In this document: positions 8,949-17,441 of the stretch, piece after piece
Position numbering within the stretch: the stretch's first letter is position 1
How the letters are laid out: every line of letters starts with the position of its first letter
Program-made: the position numbers and the translations under genes
Notes under the pieces: model-generated
Databases searched by the model: none
Seen by the model: the letters and a program-made list of their open reading frames with translations, nothing else
What the model was told of the DNA's origin: nothing
Source of the DNA: Tissierella praeacuta_A
GTDB lineage: Bacteria > Bacillota > Clostridia > Tissierellales > Tissierellaceae
Length of the DNA stretch: 64,000 bases
Reading direction: 5' to 3'
Assembly: GCF_040396155.1 (NCBI RefSeq)
Contig: NZ_JBEBOY010000004.1
Coordinates: forward strand, 62,001-126,000

Positions 8949-9071
8949 CAATATTTAAACAATGAAACCCTTAGATCACTAATTTTATTCCTATAGAGCA
9001 TATTGAAGTTATGATATATCTTAGTTTTTAATATTTTGATGTTTTAATTGTTATTTGAAAATTGTTAATTG
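8926..9071. repeat. Intergenic imperfect inverted-repeat element, copy B (overlaps the 3' end of wecB)
   Basis: The left end CACAATTAACAGAGAAC matches copy A. The right end TTGTTATTTGAAAATTGTTAATTG lies just before the ribosome site of the sigma54 regulator. The left end supplies the last seven codons and stop of wecB. Sequence between the ends is AT-rich and non-coding. Confidence 0.6.
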
Positions 9072-9090
9072 AAAAAAGGGGTTGATTGCT

Positions 9091-10479
9091 TTGGTTGATA
9101 AATTAGCTGAACTTAGGGATAGTTTCGGAATGCTTGAAGATGTTTTAAACTATGCATATGAAGGGTATGTATTAGTCGACCCAGAAGGTAAAATAGTTAA
9201 GATGAATTATGAAAAGCTTTTAGGCATAAAAGAAGAAGAAGTAATAGGAAAATATGTTGAAGGAATTATAGAGAATACCCGCATGCATATTGTAGTTAAA
9301 ACAGGCATAAAGGAATTAAGAGATGTTCAAAGGATACAAGGTCATGATATGATTACAAACCGTATCCCAATAATTAAACAAGGGAAGGTAATTGGAGCCG
9401 TTGGCACAGTGCTTTTTAAGGATATCAGCGAAGTAAAGGAGTTGGCTCACCAACTCCTTGATTTGCAATCAAAAATAAATAAATATAAGGGTGAAATTGA
9501 AAGAATTGAAGGCAGTAAATATTCCTTCGACAGTATAATTACTCAAAACCCAAAGATGGAATATTTAAAAAAAGTCGGCAGTATGGCTGCAGAAACAAAT
9601 TCAACTGTACTTATTACAGGAGAATCTGGAACAGGTAAGGAATTATTTGCCCATGCAATTCATAGAGCTAGTTATAGGAAAGGAGAGGCTTTCATAGCCA
9701 TTAATTGTGCTGCAATTCCAAAGGATTTATTGGAGTCAGAATTATTTGGATATGATAGGGGAGCCTTTACAGGGGCTAGAAAAGAGGGAAAGGTAGGAAA
9801 GTTTGAGCTTGCTAGTGGAGGGACTCTTTTTTTAGATGAAATCGGAGATATGCCATTGGAGATGCAGGCAAAAATCCTTAGGGTTTTAGAATCTAAGGAG
9901 TTTGAAAGGGTTGGAGGTAATAAAAAGATTGCATTTGATGCTAGAGTTATAGCGGCAACTAATGAAAATATAGAAGAAGCAATAAGAAAAGGAAAATTTA
10001 GAGAGGATTTATATTATAGATTAAATGTAATAACCATAGAAATTCCCCCACTTCGTGATAGAATAGAAGATATAGAGTCTCTAAGTCAAAATATATTATC
10101 TTATTTACTTAAAGAGATGAGATTAGGAGAAAAAAAGATAGATAAAGAAACCATAAGAATTTTTAAATCATATGATTGGCCAGGTAATGTAAGAGAATTA
10201 AGGAATGTATTAGAGAGAGCTATTAATCTTTCATCAGGTAAGATTATTTTACCAGACCATCTGCCAGAAAGACTTATAGATAAGGCTGTTTATACTATGG
10301 GAGATGGGGAAATTAATAATATACCTTTGTTAAAGGATATTGTTGTAGAGGCTGAAATAGAAGCCATAAGAAAAGCTCTTATACTTACTAAAGGGAATAA
10401 GTCGTTAGCTGCCGAAAAACTAGGAATACATAGGACTGCTTTATATAAAAAGATTGATAAATATAAAATGGACAAGTGA
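9091..10479 (+). CDS. PAS-domain sigma54-dependent transcriptional activator
   Basis: This 462-aa enhancer-binding protein would activate sigma54 RNA polymerase. Order of domains: an N-terminal PAS sensor (about residues 15-115), then a AAA+ central domain with Walker A GESGTGKE, the sigma54-contact loop GAFTGA, Walker B LFLDEIGD and an arginine-finger region, then a Fis-type helix-turn-helix at the end (SLAAEKLGIHRTALYKKI). The start is taken as TTG 9091, ten bases from AAAGGGG; the TTG at 9082 would be one base away. It lies directly upstream of a sigma54 promoter and the thiolase/CoA-transferase operon, so it very probably controls that operon. The PAS ligand is unknown. Confidence 0.92.
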   Translation: MVDKLAELRDSFGMLEDVLNYAYEGYVLVDPEGKIVKMNYEKLLGIKEEEVIGKYVEGIIENTRMHIVVKTGIKELRDVQRIQGHDMITNRIPIIKQGKVIGAVGTVLFKDISEVKELAHQLLDLQSKINKYKGEIERIEGSKYSFDSIITQNPKMEYLKKVGSMAAETNSTVLITGESGTGKELFAHAIHRASYRKGEAFIAINCAAIPKDLLESELFGYDRGAFTGARKEGKVGKFELASGGTLFLDEIGDMPLEMQAKILRVLESKEFERVGGNKKIAFDARVIAATNENIEEAIRKGKFREDLYYRLNVITIEIPPLRDRIEDIESLSQNILSYLLKEMRLGEKKIDKETIRIFKSYDWPGNVRELRNVLERAINLSSGKIILPDHLPERLIDKAVYTMGDGEINNIPLLKDIVVEAEIEAIRKALILTKGNKSLAAEKLGIHRTALYKKIDKYKMDK

Positions 10480-10551
10480 AATGTAGCTTAAAATATACAA
10501 TTTTTGTTGGTGTGTATAAATTTAGATACAAAATTATTATATAAAAACAAG

Positions 10552-10579
10552 AATAATGTATCTAATTATCTACATTATT
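10552..10579. promoter_or_regulatory. Candidate enhancer site for the sigma54 activator
   Basis: A perfect 9-bp inverted repeat, AATAATGTA (10552-10560) and TACATTATT (10571-10579), is spaced by 10 bp. Its centre is about 110-130 bp upstream of the sigma54 promoter, the usual place for an upstream activating sequence. Its use by the adjacent regulator is inferred. Confidence 0.5.
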
Positions 10580-10677
10580 TAATTATAGTGCTATATTAAT
10601 AAATCATATATTAAATACCATATTCTATAAATCAGCTAATTACGACATTATGGCCAATAAAACGTCTTATATAAAAG

Positions 10678-10694
10678 TTGGCATGAAAATTGCT
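10678..10694 (+). promoter_or_regulatory. Sigma54 (-24/-12) promoter for the thl-ctf-atoE operon
   Basis: TTGGCATGAAAATTGCT matches the TGGCAY-N5-TTGCW consensus. The GG (10680-10681) and GC (10692-10693) dinucleotides are exactly 12 bp apart. The thiolase start codon is about 80 bp downstream. The 295-bp gap between the regulator and thl holds only this promoter and the inverted repeat. Confidence 0.88.
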
Positions 10695-10774
10695 AATATA
10701 TTTATTGTGGTGACGTTAAAAAGGCTATAAGTATAAATTGATTTAACAAATATAAATTATAGGAGGTATAAAAA

Positions 10775-11953
10775 ATGAGAGAAGTTATTATTGCTTCAGC
10801 AGTGAGGACACCTATTGGGTCATTTGGTGGTAAATTTAAAGATGTTTCTGCTGTACAACTTGGTACAGTAGTAGTTAAGGAAGCATTAAAAAGAGCTAAG
10901 GTAGAGCCAAATATGGTGGATGAGGTTATTTTTGGCAATGTATTGCAAGCAGGATTGGGACAAAATGTAGCCAGACAAGTATCAGTGCATGCAGGTATTC
11001 CTGTAGAAGTACCTTCTTTTACAATTAATAAAGTTTGTGGCTCAGGGCTTAAAACCGTTGCATTAGCAGCTCAAGCTATTTTAGCCGGAGAATCAGATAT
11101 AGTAGTAGCTGGTGGTACAGAAAATATGAGTCAGGCACCATATCTATTGAAAAGCGCTAGATGGGGTCAAAGAATGGGCGATGGTAAAATAGAAGACTAT
11201 ATGGTGAAAGATGGATTATGGGATATTTTCAATGATTATCACATGGGTATTACAGCAGAGAATGTTGCAGAAAAATATGGTTTTACTCGTGAAGATCAAG
11301 ATAAATTAGCATTAGGAAGTCAAAATAAAGCAGAAGAAGCTATAAAAAGTGGAAGATTTAAGGATGAAATAGTTACTGTTGAAGTTCCTCAAAGAAAAGG
11401 AGACCCAATTCTAGTAGATACAGATGAATATCCTAAATTTGGTACTACAATTGAAAATTTAGGAAAACTTAGACCAGCATTTAAGAAAGACGGAACAGTA
11501 ACTGCTGGAAATGCTTCAGGGATCAATGATGGAGCTGCTGCTCTAGTTATAATGAGTAAAGAGAAGGCAGAAGAGCTAGGAATTACTCCATTAGCTACTA
11601 TTGTGTCTTATGCTTCAGCAGGTGTAGATCCATCTGTTATGGGAACTGGACCTATTCCAGCTACAAGAAAAGCTTTAGATAAGATTAATATGAAAGTTGA
11701 AGATTTAGATCTAATAGAAGCAAATGAAGCCTTTGCTGCCCAAGCATTATCCGTTATTAAGGATCTTAACCTTGATACAGAGAAAACTAATGTAAATGGC
11801 GGTGCCATAGCTTTAGGTCATCCAATAGGAGCTTCAGGCGCTAGAATATTGGTTTCATTATTACATGAAATGGCAAAACGAGATGCTAAAAATGGTTTAG
11901 CTACTCTATGCATAGGTGGAGGGCAAGGAATTGCCATGATAGTTAAACGCTAA
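10775..11953 (+). CDS. thl: Acetyl-CoA C-acetyltransferase (thiolase)
   Basis: The enzyme condenses two acetyl-CoA to acetoacetyl-CoA, or cleaves the latter when acetoacetate or butyrate is consumed. At 392 aa it has the standard length. The nucleophilic Cys is in NKVCGSGLKT (near residue 88), the His in GGAIALGHPIGASGAR, and the second Cys in TLCIGGGQG near the C-terminus. A strong AGGAGG ribosome site precedes ATG 10775. It is the first gene of the sigma54-controlled operon with a CoA-transferase and a short-chain fatty acid transporter, which suggests use or exchange of acetoacetate/short-chain acids and not only solvent formation. Confidence 0.95.
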   Translation: MREVIIASAVRTPIGSFGGKFKDVSAVQLGTVVVKEALKRAKVEPNMVDEVIFGNVLQAGLGQNVARQVSVHAGIPVEVPSFTINKVCGSGLKTVALAAQAILAGESDIVVAGGTENMSQAPYLLKSARWGQRMGDGKIEDYMVKDGLWDIFNDYHMGITAENVAEKYGFTREDQDKLALGSQNKAEEAIKSGRFKDEIVTVEVPQRKGDPILVDTDEYPKFGTTIENLGKLRPAFKKDGTVTAGNASGINDGAAALVIMSKEKAEELGITPLATIVSYASAGVDPSVMGTGPIPATRKALDKINMKVEDLDLIEANEAFAAQALSVIKDLNLDTEKTNVNGGAIALGHPIGASGARILVSLLHEMAKRDAKNGLATLCIGGGQGIAMIVKR

Positions 11954-11995
11954 TATGTTTAACTTAGTTTTTCACTAAATAAAGGGGGTTGTCAT

Positions 11996-12652
11996 ATGAA
12001 TAAAGTTGTATCTATTGATGAAGCTATAGATCATATTAAAGATGGCATGACTATTATGATTGGTGGCTTCTTAGGATGTGGGTCACCACACAGATTAATT
12101 GACGCTCTTGTGCAAAAGGGTGTTAAAGATTTAACATTGATTTGTAATGATTCTGGTTTTCCGGAAATAGGTTCAGGTAAGTTAGTAGTAAATAAACAAA
12201 TTAAAAAGCTAATAGCTTCCCATGTTGGTACAAACCGTGAAACAGGGAATCAAATGAATTCTGGCGAAATGGAAGTAATATTAGTGCCTCAAGGAACTCT
12301 TGCTGAACAAGTAAGGGCAGGGGGAGCAGGACTTGGTGGATTTTTAACACCAACAGGTGTAGGCACCATAGTTGAAGAAGGAAAAGAAAAAATAGATATC
12401 GATGGAAAGACATATCTTCTTGAAAAACCACTTAGGGCAGATGTAGCCTTAATAGCTGGAGATACTGTAGATAAATATGGTAATATTGTTTACTATGGTT
12501 CAACAAGAAACTTTAATACACTTATGGCTACTGCTGCAGATATGGTAATAGTTGAAGCTGAGAAAGTTGTAGAAGTTGGAGAAATTGATCCTAATAGTGT
12601 TGTTACTGCAGGTATATTTGTAGACTATATCGTTAATGGGGGTGACAAATAA
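11996..12652 (+). CDS. atoD: 3-oxoacid/acetoacetate CoA-transferase, subunit A
   Basis: The alpha subunit of a heteromeric class I CoA-transferase moves CoA between acetyl- or butyryl-CoA and acetoacetate. The 218-aa protein has the family N-terminus (SIDEAIDHIKDGMTIMIGGFLGCGSPH) split here by its glycine-rich oxyanion segment, and LRADVALIAGDTVDKYGN in the C-terminal half. AAAGGGGGTTGT precedes ATG 11996. The stop codon overlaps the subunit B start (TAATG), so the two subunits are co-translated. Whether it should be called AtoD or CtfA depends on the acyl donor, which the sequence does not show. Confidence 0.9.
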   Translation: MNKVVSIDEAIDHIKDGMTIMIGGFLGCGSPHRLIDALVQKGVKDLTLICNDSGFPEIGSGKLVVNKQIKKLIASHVGTNRETGNQMNSGEMEVILVPQGTLAEQVRAGGAGLGGFLTPTGVGTIVEEGKEKIDIDGKTYLLEKPLRADVALIAGDTVDKYGNIVYYGSTRNFNTLMATAADMVIVEAEKVVEVGEIDPNSVVTAGIFVDYIVNGGDK

Positions 12653-13302
12653 TGGATAAGAAACAATTCATTGCTAAACGTGTAGCTAAAGAACTAAAAG
12701 ATGGAGACGTAGTTAACCTTGGTATTGGATTACCAACTATGGTAGCTAACTATGTACCTGAAAACATGAATGTATTTTTCCAATCAGAAAATGGATTTAT
12801 AGGTCTTGGACCTGCTCCAGAAGAAGGTAAAGAAGATCCTTATATAGTAAATGCAGGTGGGCAAAGTGTAACTATTTTACCAGGAGGTATATTCTTTGAT
12901 TCTGCTACATCCTTTGGTATTATCCGTGGAGGTCATGTTGATATGACAGTTCTTGGAGCACTTCAAGTAGACGAAAAGGGTAACCTTGCTAACTGGATGA
13001 TACCAGGAAAAATGGTACCAGGCATGGGCGGAGCTATGGACTTAGTAACAGGTGCTAAAAAAGTAATAGTTGCTATGGAACATACTGTAAAGGGTAACCA
13101 TAAAATATTGAAAGAATGTAACCTTCCATTAACGGCTGCAGGAGAGGTAAATCTCATTATTACAGAAATGGGAGTTATAGAAGTAACTGATAAAGGATTA
13201 GTATTAAAAGAAATTAATCCAGAGTATACTGTAGAAGAAGTACAGGCTGCTACAGAAGCTAAATTAATAATTGTTGAAAATTTAATAAAAATGGAAATTT
13301 AA
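12652..13302 (+). CDS. atoA: 3-oxoacid/acetoacetate CoA-transferase, subunit B
   Basis: The beta subunit carries the catalytic glutamate, seen in FFQSENGFIGLGPAP near residue 46, the (S)ENG motif of class I CoA-transferases. The 216-aa length is standard. GGxxFFDSATSFGIIRGGHVD and the later ELGVIEV-type segment (EMGVIEVTDKGL) are family features. It overlaps subunit A by one base. A strong hairpin with a T-run follows the gene, which may reduce transcription into the transporter gene. Confidence 0.92.
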   Translation: MDKKQFIAKRVAKELKDGDVVNLGIGLPTMVANYVPENMNVFFQSENGFIGLGPAPEEGKEDPYIVNAGGQSVTILPGGIFFDSATSFGIIRGGHVDMTVLGALQVDEKGNLANWMIPGKMVPGMGGAMDLVTGAKKVIVAMEHTVKGNHKILKECNLPLTAAGEVNLIITEMGVIEVTDKGLVLKEINPEYTVEEVQAATEAKLIIVENLIKMEI

Positions 13303-13310
13303 TATTTAAT

Positions 13311-13361
13311 AGAAACTACTTGCTGTAGTACTATACTACGGCAATAGTTTCTTATTTTTTT
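13311..13361 (+). terminator. Hairpin with T-run between CoA-transferase and transporter genes
   Basis: Left arm from AGAAACTA (13311) pairs with a right arm ending TAGTTTCT (13352), with near-continuous inner pairing GTAGTA/TACTAC around a CTA loop, followed by TATTTTTTT. Since the transporter is 30 bp downstream, partial termination that lowers its expression is likely. Confidence 0.75.
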
Positions 13362-13390
13362 CTAAACTATTATAAAGGGGGTCTTTTTTT

Positions 13391-14740
13391 ATGTTTAAAA
13401 AGTTTACTAATGCTTGTGTAACAATGGTTCAAAAGTATTTGCCGGACGCTTTTATATTTGCAATTTTTCTTACAATTCTTACATTACTATTAGGAGTAAT
13501 ATTCACAGGGCAAGGAATTATTGAAATGATTGGGCATTGGGGAACTGGAGTATGGAGTTTATTAGCTTTTAGTATGCAAATGGTTTTGGTATTAGTAACT
13601 GGACATACTTTAGCTAGTTCAGCACCAATTAAAAAGCTATTGAGAAAATTAGCAGGAATTGCAAAAACTCCAACTCAAGCAATTATATTGGTTTCCTTTA
13701 TTTCAGCAATAGGATGCTGGATTAACTGGGGATTTGGATTAGTTATTGGGGCATTATTGTCTAAGGAGTTAGCAAGACAAGTAGATGATGTAGATTATAG
13801 ATTGTTGATTGCATCTGCTTATTCAGGATTTTTAGTGTGGCATGGAGGTATATCCGCCTCTATTCCTTTGACCTTAGCAACTGATGCAGCTGCTAATGCT
13901 GCACAGACAGCAGGAGCAGTTACGGAAACAATATCAACATCACAAACCATATTTTCTCCGCTTAATTTAATTATATCCTTTGTGTTGATATTTACATTAC
14001 CTCTTATTAATAAAGCAATGCATCCAGATAAAAAGAATACTATTGTTGTTGATAAAAGTAAATTAATTGAAAATGAAGACGATGAATTATTTAATAAAAA
14101 TGATACACCTGCTGATAAAATGGAGAATAGTAAAGTTATTAATCTTATTATATTTGCAATATCTATGGTTTATATAGTAATGTATTTTATTGAAAAAGGA
14201 TTTGATTTAAACTTAAATATTGTAAATTTAATATTCCTTACATTTGGTATATTGTTCCATAGGACACCAAGAAGATTTATACATGCTATTGGAGAGGCTG
14301 TTAAAGGTGCGTCAGGTATTATTCTTCAATTTCCATTTTATGCAGGAATTATGGGTATGATGACTGGAAATAATATTGATGGTATATCATTAGGATCAGT
14401 GATATCAAATTGGTTTGTAAGTATTTCAACTGCTAGAACTTTTCCATTATATACTTTTTGGAGTGCAGGTATAGTGAATTTCTTTGTACCTTCAGGTGGA
14501 GGTCAGTGGGCGGTACAAGCTCCAATTATGATGCCTGCTGGATTAGAATTAGGAGTATCAGCTGCTAAAACAGGCCTTGCTATTTCTTGGGGAGATGCTT
14601 GGACTAATATGATTCAGCCATTTTGGGCATTACCAGCTTTAGGTATTGCAGGACTTGGCGCTAGGGACATTATGGGATACTGCTTAATAGATTTAATTTA
14701 CTCGGGAATAATAATATCATTAGCGTTTTTAATCTTATAA
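13391..14740 (+). CDS. atoE: AtoE-type short-chain fatty acid transporter
   Basis: This 449-aa polytopic membrane protein has about ten to twelve hydrophobic segments. It resembles AtoE, the short-chain fatty acid uptake protein of the E. coli ato operon: the N-terminal KYLPDAFIFAIFLTILT, the central SAPIKKLLRKLAG, GFGLVIGALLSKELA and the later FFVPSGGGQWAVQAP are typical. A charged cytoplasmic loop occupies about residues 218-250. Its place after thiolase and CoA-transferase genes mirrors the E. coli atoDAEB set with its own sigma54 activator, so the operon probably handles acetoacetate or butyrate. Direction of transport in vivo is not known. Confidence 0.9.
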   Translation: MFKKFTNACVTMVQKYLPDAFIFAIFLTILTLLLGVIFTGQGIIEMIGHWGTGVWSLLAFSMQMVLVLVTGHTLASSAPIKKLLRKLAGIAKTPTQAIILVSFISAIGCWINWGFGLVIGALLSKELARQVDDVDYRLLIASAYSGFLVWHGGISASIPLTLATDAAANAAQTAGAVTETISTSQTIFSPLNLIISFVLIFTLPLINKAMHPDKKNTIVVDKSKLIENEDDELFNKNDTPADKMENSKVINLIIFAISMVYIVMYFIEKGFDLNLNIVNLIFLTFGILFHRTPRRFIHAIGEAVKGASGIILQFPFYAGIMGMMTGNNIDGISLGSVISNWFVSISTARTFPLYTFWSAGIVNFFVPSGGGQWAVQAPIMMPAGLELGVSAAKTGLAISWGDAWTNMIQPFWALPALGIAGLGARDIMGYCLIDLIYSGIIISLAFLIL

Positions 14741-14790
14741 TATAGGAATAAATACAAAGATTAAATTATTACAAAAAAATATTTTATATT

Positions 14791-14832
14791 AAAAAACAGG
14801 TCCAAAGGCATTTGCTCTAAGGCCTGTTTTTT
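14791..14832 (+). terminator. Intrinsic terminator after atoE
   Basis: AAAAAACAGG (14791-14800) pairs with CCTGTTTTTT (14823-14832) around an interior segment with a weaker GGC/GCC-type stem. It ends the ketone-body operon. The remaining DNA up to the atp operon (14833-15184) has no gene that I can support. Confidence 0.8.
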
Positions 14833-15129
14833 AGTATGATTAATTTATGATGAGAAACCACATGAGATTTAATCATAGTATAGAAATCAAAAAATGTCCT
14901 TATCTTTTGTTTAGATTTGGTCAATGATTTTAGTGTATATAATGGGGTTTATATGATTTGTAATATCATTGAAAGAAAAATTTAAGTCTTTCTAATGTTT
15001 TTATTTTCTATGTTGGAAAATTTAAACATAGTAATTTTTGCAATATTGCACTAAATTACTTGCATATTTTGTCAAAATTTTATATAATTTTAATTAGTAT
15101 TTCAAAAATTATTTAGAAGGGCATATATT

Positions 15130-15149
15130 TATGTTATAATTATAACATA
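15130..15149 (+). promoter_or_regulatory. Palindrome with embedded -10 hexamer upstream of the atp operon
   Basis: TATGTTATAATTATAACATA is a perfect 20-bp palindrome and contains TATAAT (15135-15140), about 45 bp before the first atp gene. It may be the operon promoter with an overlapping operator. No clear -35 hexamer was identified, so the promoter call is tentative. Confidence 0.45.
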
Positions 15150-15184
15150 CTAGAGAAACAAATATGTTTCAATGGAGTGATAAT

Positions 15185-15412
15185 ATGAGAAACAAAAACT
15201 ATAAAGATACCTTACAAGGCCTAGCATTAATAAGTCAAATTGGTTTTTCAGTTATAACACCTATTTTAATTGGTGTGTACTTGGGTCAATTTATTGATAA
15301 AAAATTAGGCATGAATGGTATCTTTTCAATTATATTTATCATTCTGGGTGTTGGTGCAGGTTTTCTAAATATATTTAAATTAGCTAAAATAAAAGGCAAT
15401 AAGAAGGAGTGA
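15185..15412 (+). CDS. atpZ: AtpZ/AtpI-type F0F1 ATPase accessory protein
   Basis: This 75-aa protein has two transmembrane helices separated by a short loop (VITPILIGVYLGQFIDKKLG and FIILGVGAGFLNIF), the hairpin typical of AtpZ (ATPase gene 1 family). AtpZ works with AtpI, and the pair has been linked to magnesium or calcium transport and rotor assembly in other bacteria. ATG 15185 follows GGAGTGATAAT; the upstream ATG at 15164 has no ribosome site. It opens the atp operon, with a 4-nt gap to atpI. Confidence 0.85.
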   Translation: MRNKNYKDTLQGLALISQIGFSVITPILIGVYLGQFIDKKLGMNGIFSIIFIILGVGAGFLNIFKLAKIKGNKKE

Positions 15413-15416
15413 ACAG

Positions 15417-15788
15417 ATGAATAATGATTTAGTATTTAAAGTAGCTAAAAGAGTGTGTATATTATCCTTATTTATCATTGGAATTTCTTTTTTTATATTT
15501 AAGGAACCTAAACCAGTTATACTTGGATATGTATTTGGAGCAATAATCAGTATATTAGGATTTAAATTACTTCATAATACTATAAATAGGGCTGTAGAAA
15601 TGCCACCAGATAAAGCCACTGCTTATTCTGTTGTACATTATATGTTAAGATACTTAATATACTTTGTTGTACTATCCGTAGCAATTTTAGCAGATTATTT
15701 GAATTTTTTTGCAGCTGTTTTAGGACTCTTCATGGTTAAATTTGTAATAATAGGGTCAGGAATATTTGATAAAGATTTTAACAGATAA
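15417..15788 (+). CDS. atpI: ATP synthase subunit I
   Basis: This 123-aa membrane protein with four predicted helices is the poorly conserved subunit I that helps assemble the c-ring. The assignment rests on its size, hydrophobic pattern (GISFFIFKEPKPVILGYVF is one of the early segments) and position between atpZ and atpB. The sequence alone would be hard to place. GGAGTGAACAG gives the ribosome site. The 63 bp after it contain a short AT-rich spacer and then atpB. Confidence 0.82.
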   Translation: MNNDLVFKVAKRVCILSLFIIGISFFIFKEPKPVILGYVFGAIISILGFKLLHNTINRAVEMPPDKATAYSVVHYMLRYLIYFVVLSVAILADYLNFFAAVLGLFMVKFVIIGSGIFDKDFNR

Positions 15789-15872
15789 TTAATTAATAAT
15801 TAATTATATATTGCATTTAGGAATTCATGGGAAAGTAATATATTATATTCAATGATGAAAGGAGGGATGTAT

Positions 15873-16547
15873 TTGGAATTATTGCTAAAAATATTTGGAA
15901 AGGAAATTATTATACCTGACACTATTGTCAATATGTGGGTAGTTACATTACTATTAATTATATTTGCTTTTATAGTTAATAGTAAAATCAAGAAAGCTCG
16001 TACTGATGAAGTACCGTCGAATTTCCTAAATGTTGTAGAGCTAATAGTGGAATCGATAGAGGATTTAGTTAAATCAACTATGGGACCACAAAATATTAAG
16101 TTTGTACCCTATATTTTAACATTAGCATTATTCTTAGCAGTAGCCAATTTATTTGGACTACTAGGTTTTTCACCACCTACATCAGATTATTCTGTTACAT
16201 TTTCTTTAGCTTTAGTTACTTTTGTTTTAACACAGTATTGGAGCTTTAGAAATGCTGGTGGTATTTTTGGATACCTAAAGGGATTTGCAGAGCCTATGGC
16301 ATTCTTAACTCCCTTAAATGTAATTGGTGAATTAGCCAATCCTATTTCGTTGTCATTCCGTCTTTTTGGTAATATTATGAGTGGCGGTATTATTATGGGA
16401 TTACTTTACCAAGCATTAGGGTATTTTGCACCAATTGTTGCAGCGCCATTACATGCTTATTTTGACGTATTCTCTGGATTGTTGCAAACATTTATTTTTA
16501 TCATGCTATCTATGATATTCATAGGTGGTCAAGCAGAAGCAGAGTAA
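15873..16547 (+). CDS. atpB: F0 ATP synthase subunit a
   Basis: Subunit a forms the ion half-channels facing the c-ring. The essential arginine lies in SLSFRLFGNIMSGG, and the C-terminal helix has the family pattern FDVFSGLLQTFIFIMLSM. The 224-aa length is typical of Firmicutes. TTG 15873 is chosen because AAAGGAGG (15858-15865) is seven bases away; ATG 15852, 15855 and 15867 overlap or abut the ribosome site. It is followed 34 nt later by atpE. Confidence 0.93.
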   Translation: MELLLKIFGKEIIIPDTIVNMWVVTLLLIIFAFIVNSKIKKARTDEVPSNFLNVVELIVESIEDLVKSTMGPQNIKFVPYILTLALFLAVANLFGLLGFSPPTSDYSVTFSLALVTFVLTQYWSFRNAGGIFGYLKGFAEPMAFLTPLNVIGELANPISLSFRLFGNIMSGGIIMGLLYQALGYFAPIVAAPLHAYFDVFSGLLQTFIFIMLSMIFIGGQAEAE

Positions 16548-16581
16548 AATATTTTTTTAAAATTTGGGAGGAGGAAATTAA

Positions 16582-16878
16582 ATGTTACAAGGAATAACAA
16601 GTGAAGCTTTTATATTAGGATGTTCAGCAATAGGTGCTGGTTTAGCTATGATAGCAGGTATAGGACCTGGAATAGGTCAAGGTCATGCAGCAGGTCATGG
16701 TGCAGCAGCAGTAGGTAGACAACCAGAAGCCAAAGGTGATATTACTTCAACTATGCTTTTAGGTCAAGCCGTAGCAGAGACAACAGGTATTTATGGATTG
16801 GTTATTGCCATAATCCTATTATTCGTTAGACCATTATTAACAGCTTATTTGAATTTAAAACAACAAGGATTATTATAA
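16582..16878 (+). CDS. atpE: F0 ATP synthase subunit c, sodium-binding type
   Basis: The subunit forms the membrane rotor ring. Two helices flank the polar loop RQPEAKGD. Sodium-coordination residues known from Na+ ring structures are present: Gln in helix 1 (GPGIGQGHAAG), and Glu followed by a hydroxyl residue plus Tyr in helix 2 (AVAETTGIYGLV). The protein closely resembles sodium c subunits such as that of Propionigenium in this region. The length, 98 aa, is slightly long owing to the N- and C-terminal tails. Na+ coupling is an inference from these residues. Confidence 0.95.
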   Translation: MLQGITSEAFILGCSAIGAGLAMIAGIGPGIGQGHAAGHGAAAVGRQPEAKGDITSTMLLGQAVAETTGIYGLVIAIILLFVRPLLTAYLNLKQQGLL

Positions 16879-16931
16879 TATCTGATGTTAATACCCCTAA
16901 AGGGGGAATCTAAGGCTAAGGAGGTTAGTTT

Positions 16932-17441
16932 ATGTTCGTAGTTAGAGCCTTGCCAGAATTTTCATCTATGATTTTATCTTGGGCGGCTTTACTGTTGCTC
17001 TACTTGTTTCTTAGACATTTCTTATATAAACCAGTTTCACAATTTTTAAATGATAGGAAGGCAAAGATTCAATCGGATATTGATGGAGCTAAATCTTTAA
17101 AAGAGGAAGCTATAAATTTAAGAGACGATTATGAGTCAAAGATTAGTCTTGCTAAAAAGGAAAGTCAAGAAATCATTGAATCAGCTAGAAAGCGTGGAGA
17201 AGAATTGAAAGAAGATATCTTGGCAGAAGCTAGAAAAGAGGCTGAAAGTATAGTATCAAGGGCTAGACGAGAAATAACTCGTGAAAAAGAGATTGCTTTT
17301 CAAGACATTAAATCCCAAGCTGGCGAAATGGCTGTTTTAATCGCTTCTAGGATTATGGAAGAAGAGATTAAAATGGATAAACAGAAAAACTTAATCGATA
17401 AATTTATTGATGAGGTAGGTAGCTCAAAATGGCAGAATTAG
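16932..17441 (+). CDS. atpF: F0 ATP synthase subunit b
   Basis: Subunit b is the peripheral stalk. One N-terminal membrane helix (about residues 14-30, LSWAALLLLYLFLRHFLY) is followed by a long charged coiled coil of about 130 residues, including DRKAKIQSDIDGAKSLKEEA, the usual family start of the stalk. At 169 aa it has normal length. TAAGGAGG precedes ATG 16932. The 3' end overlaps atpH by 13 nt. Confidence 0.93.
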   Translation: MFVVRALPEFSSMILSWAALLLLYLFLRHFLYKPVSQFLNDRKAKIQSDIDGAKSLKEEAINLRDDYESKISLAKKESQEIIESARKRGEELKEDILAEARKEAESIVSRARREITREKEIAFQDIKSQAGEMAVLIASRIMEEEIKMDKQKNLIDKFIDEVGSSKWQN

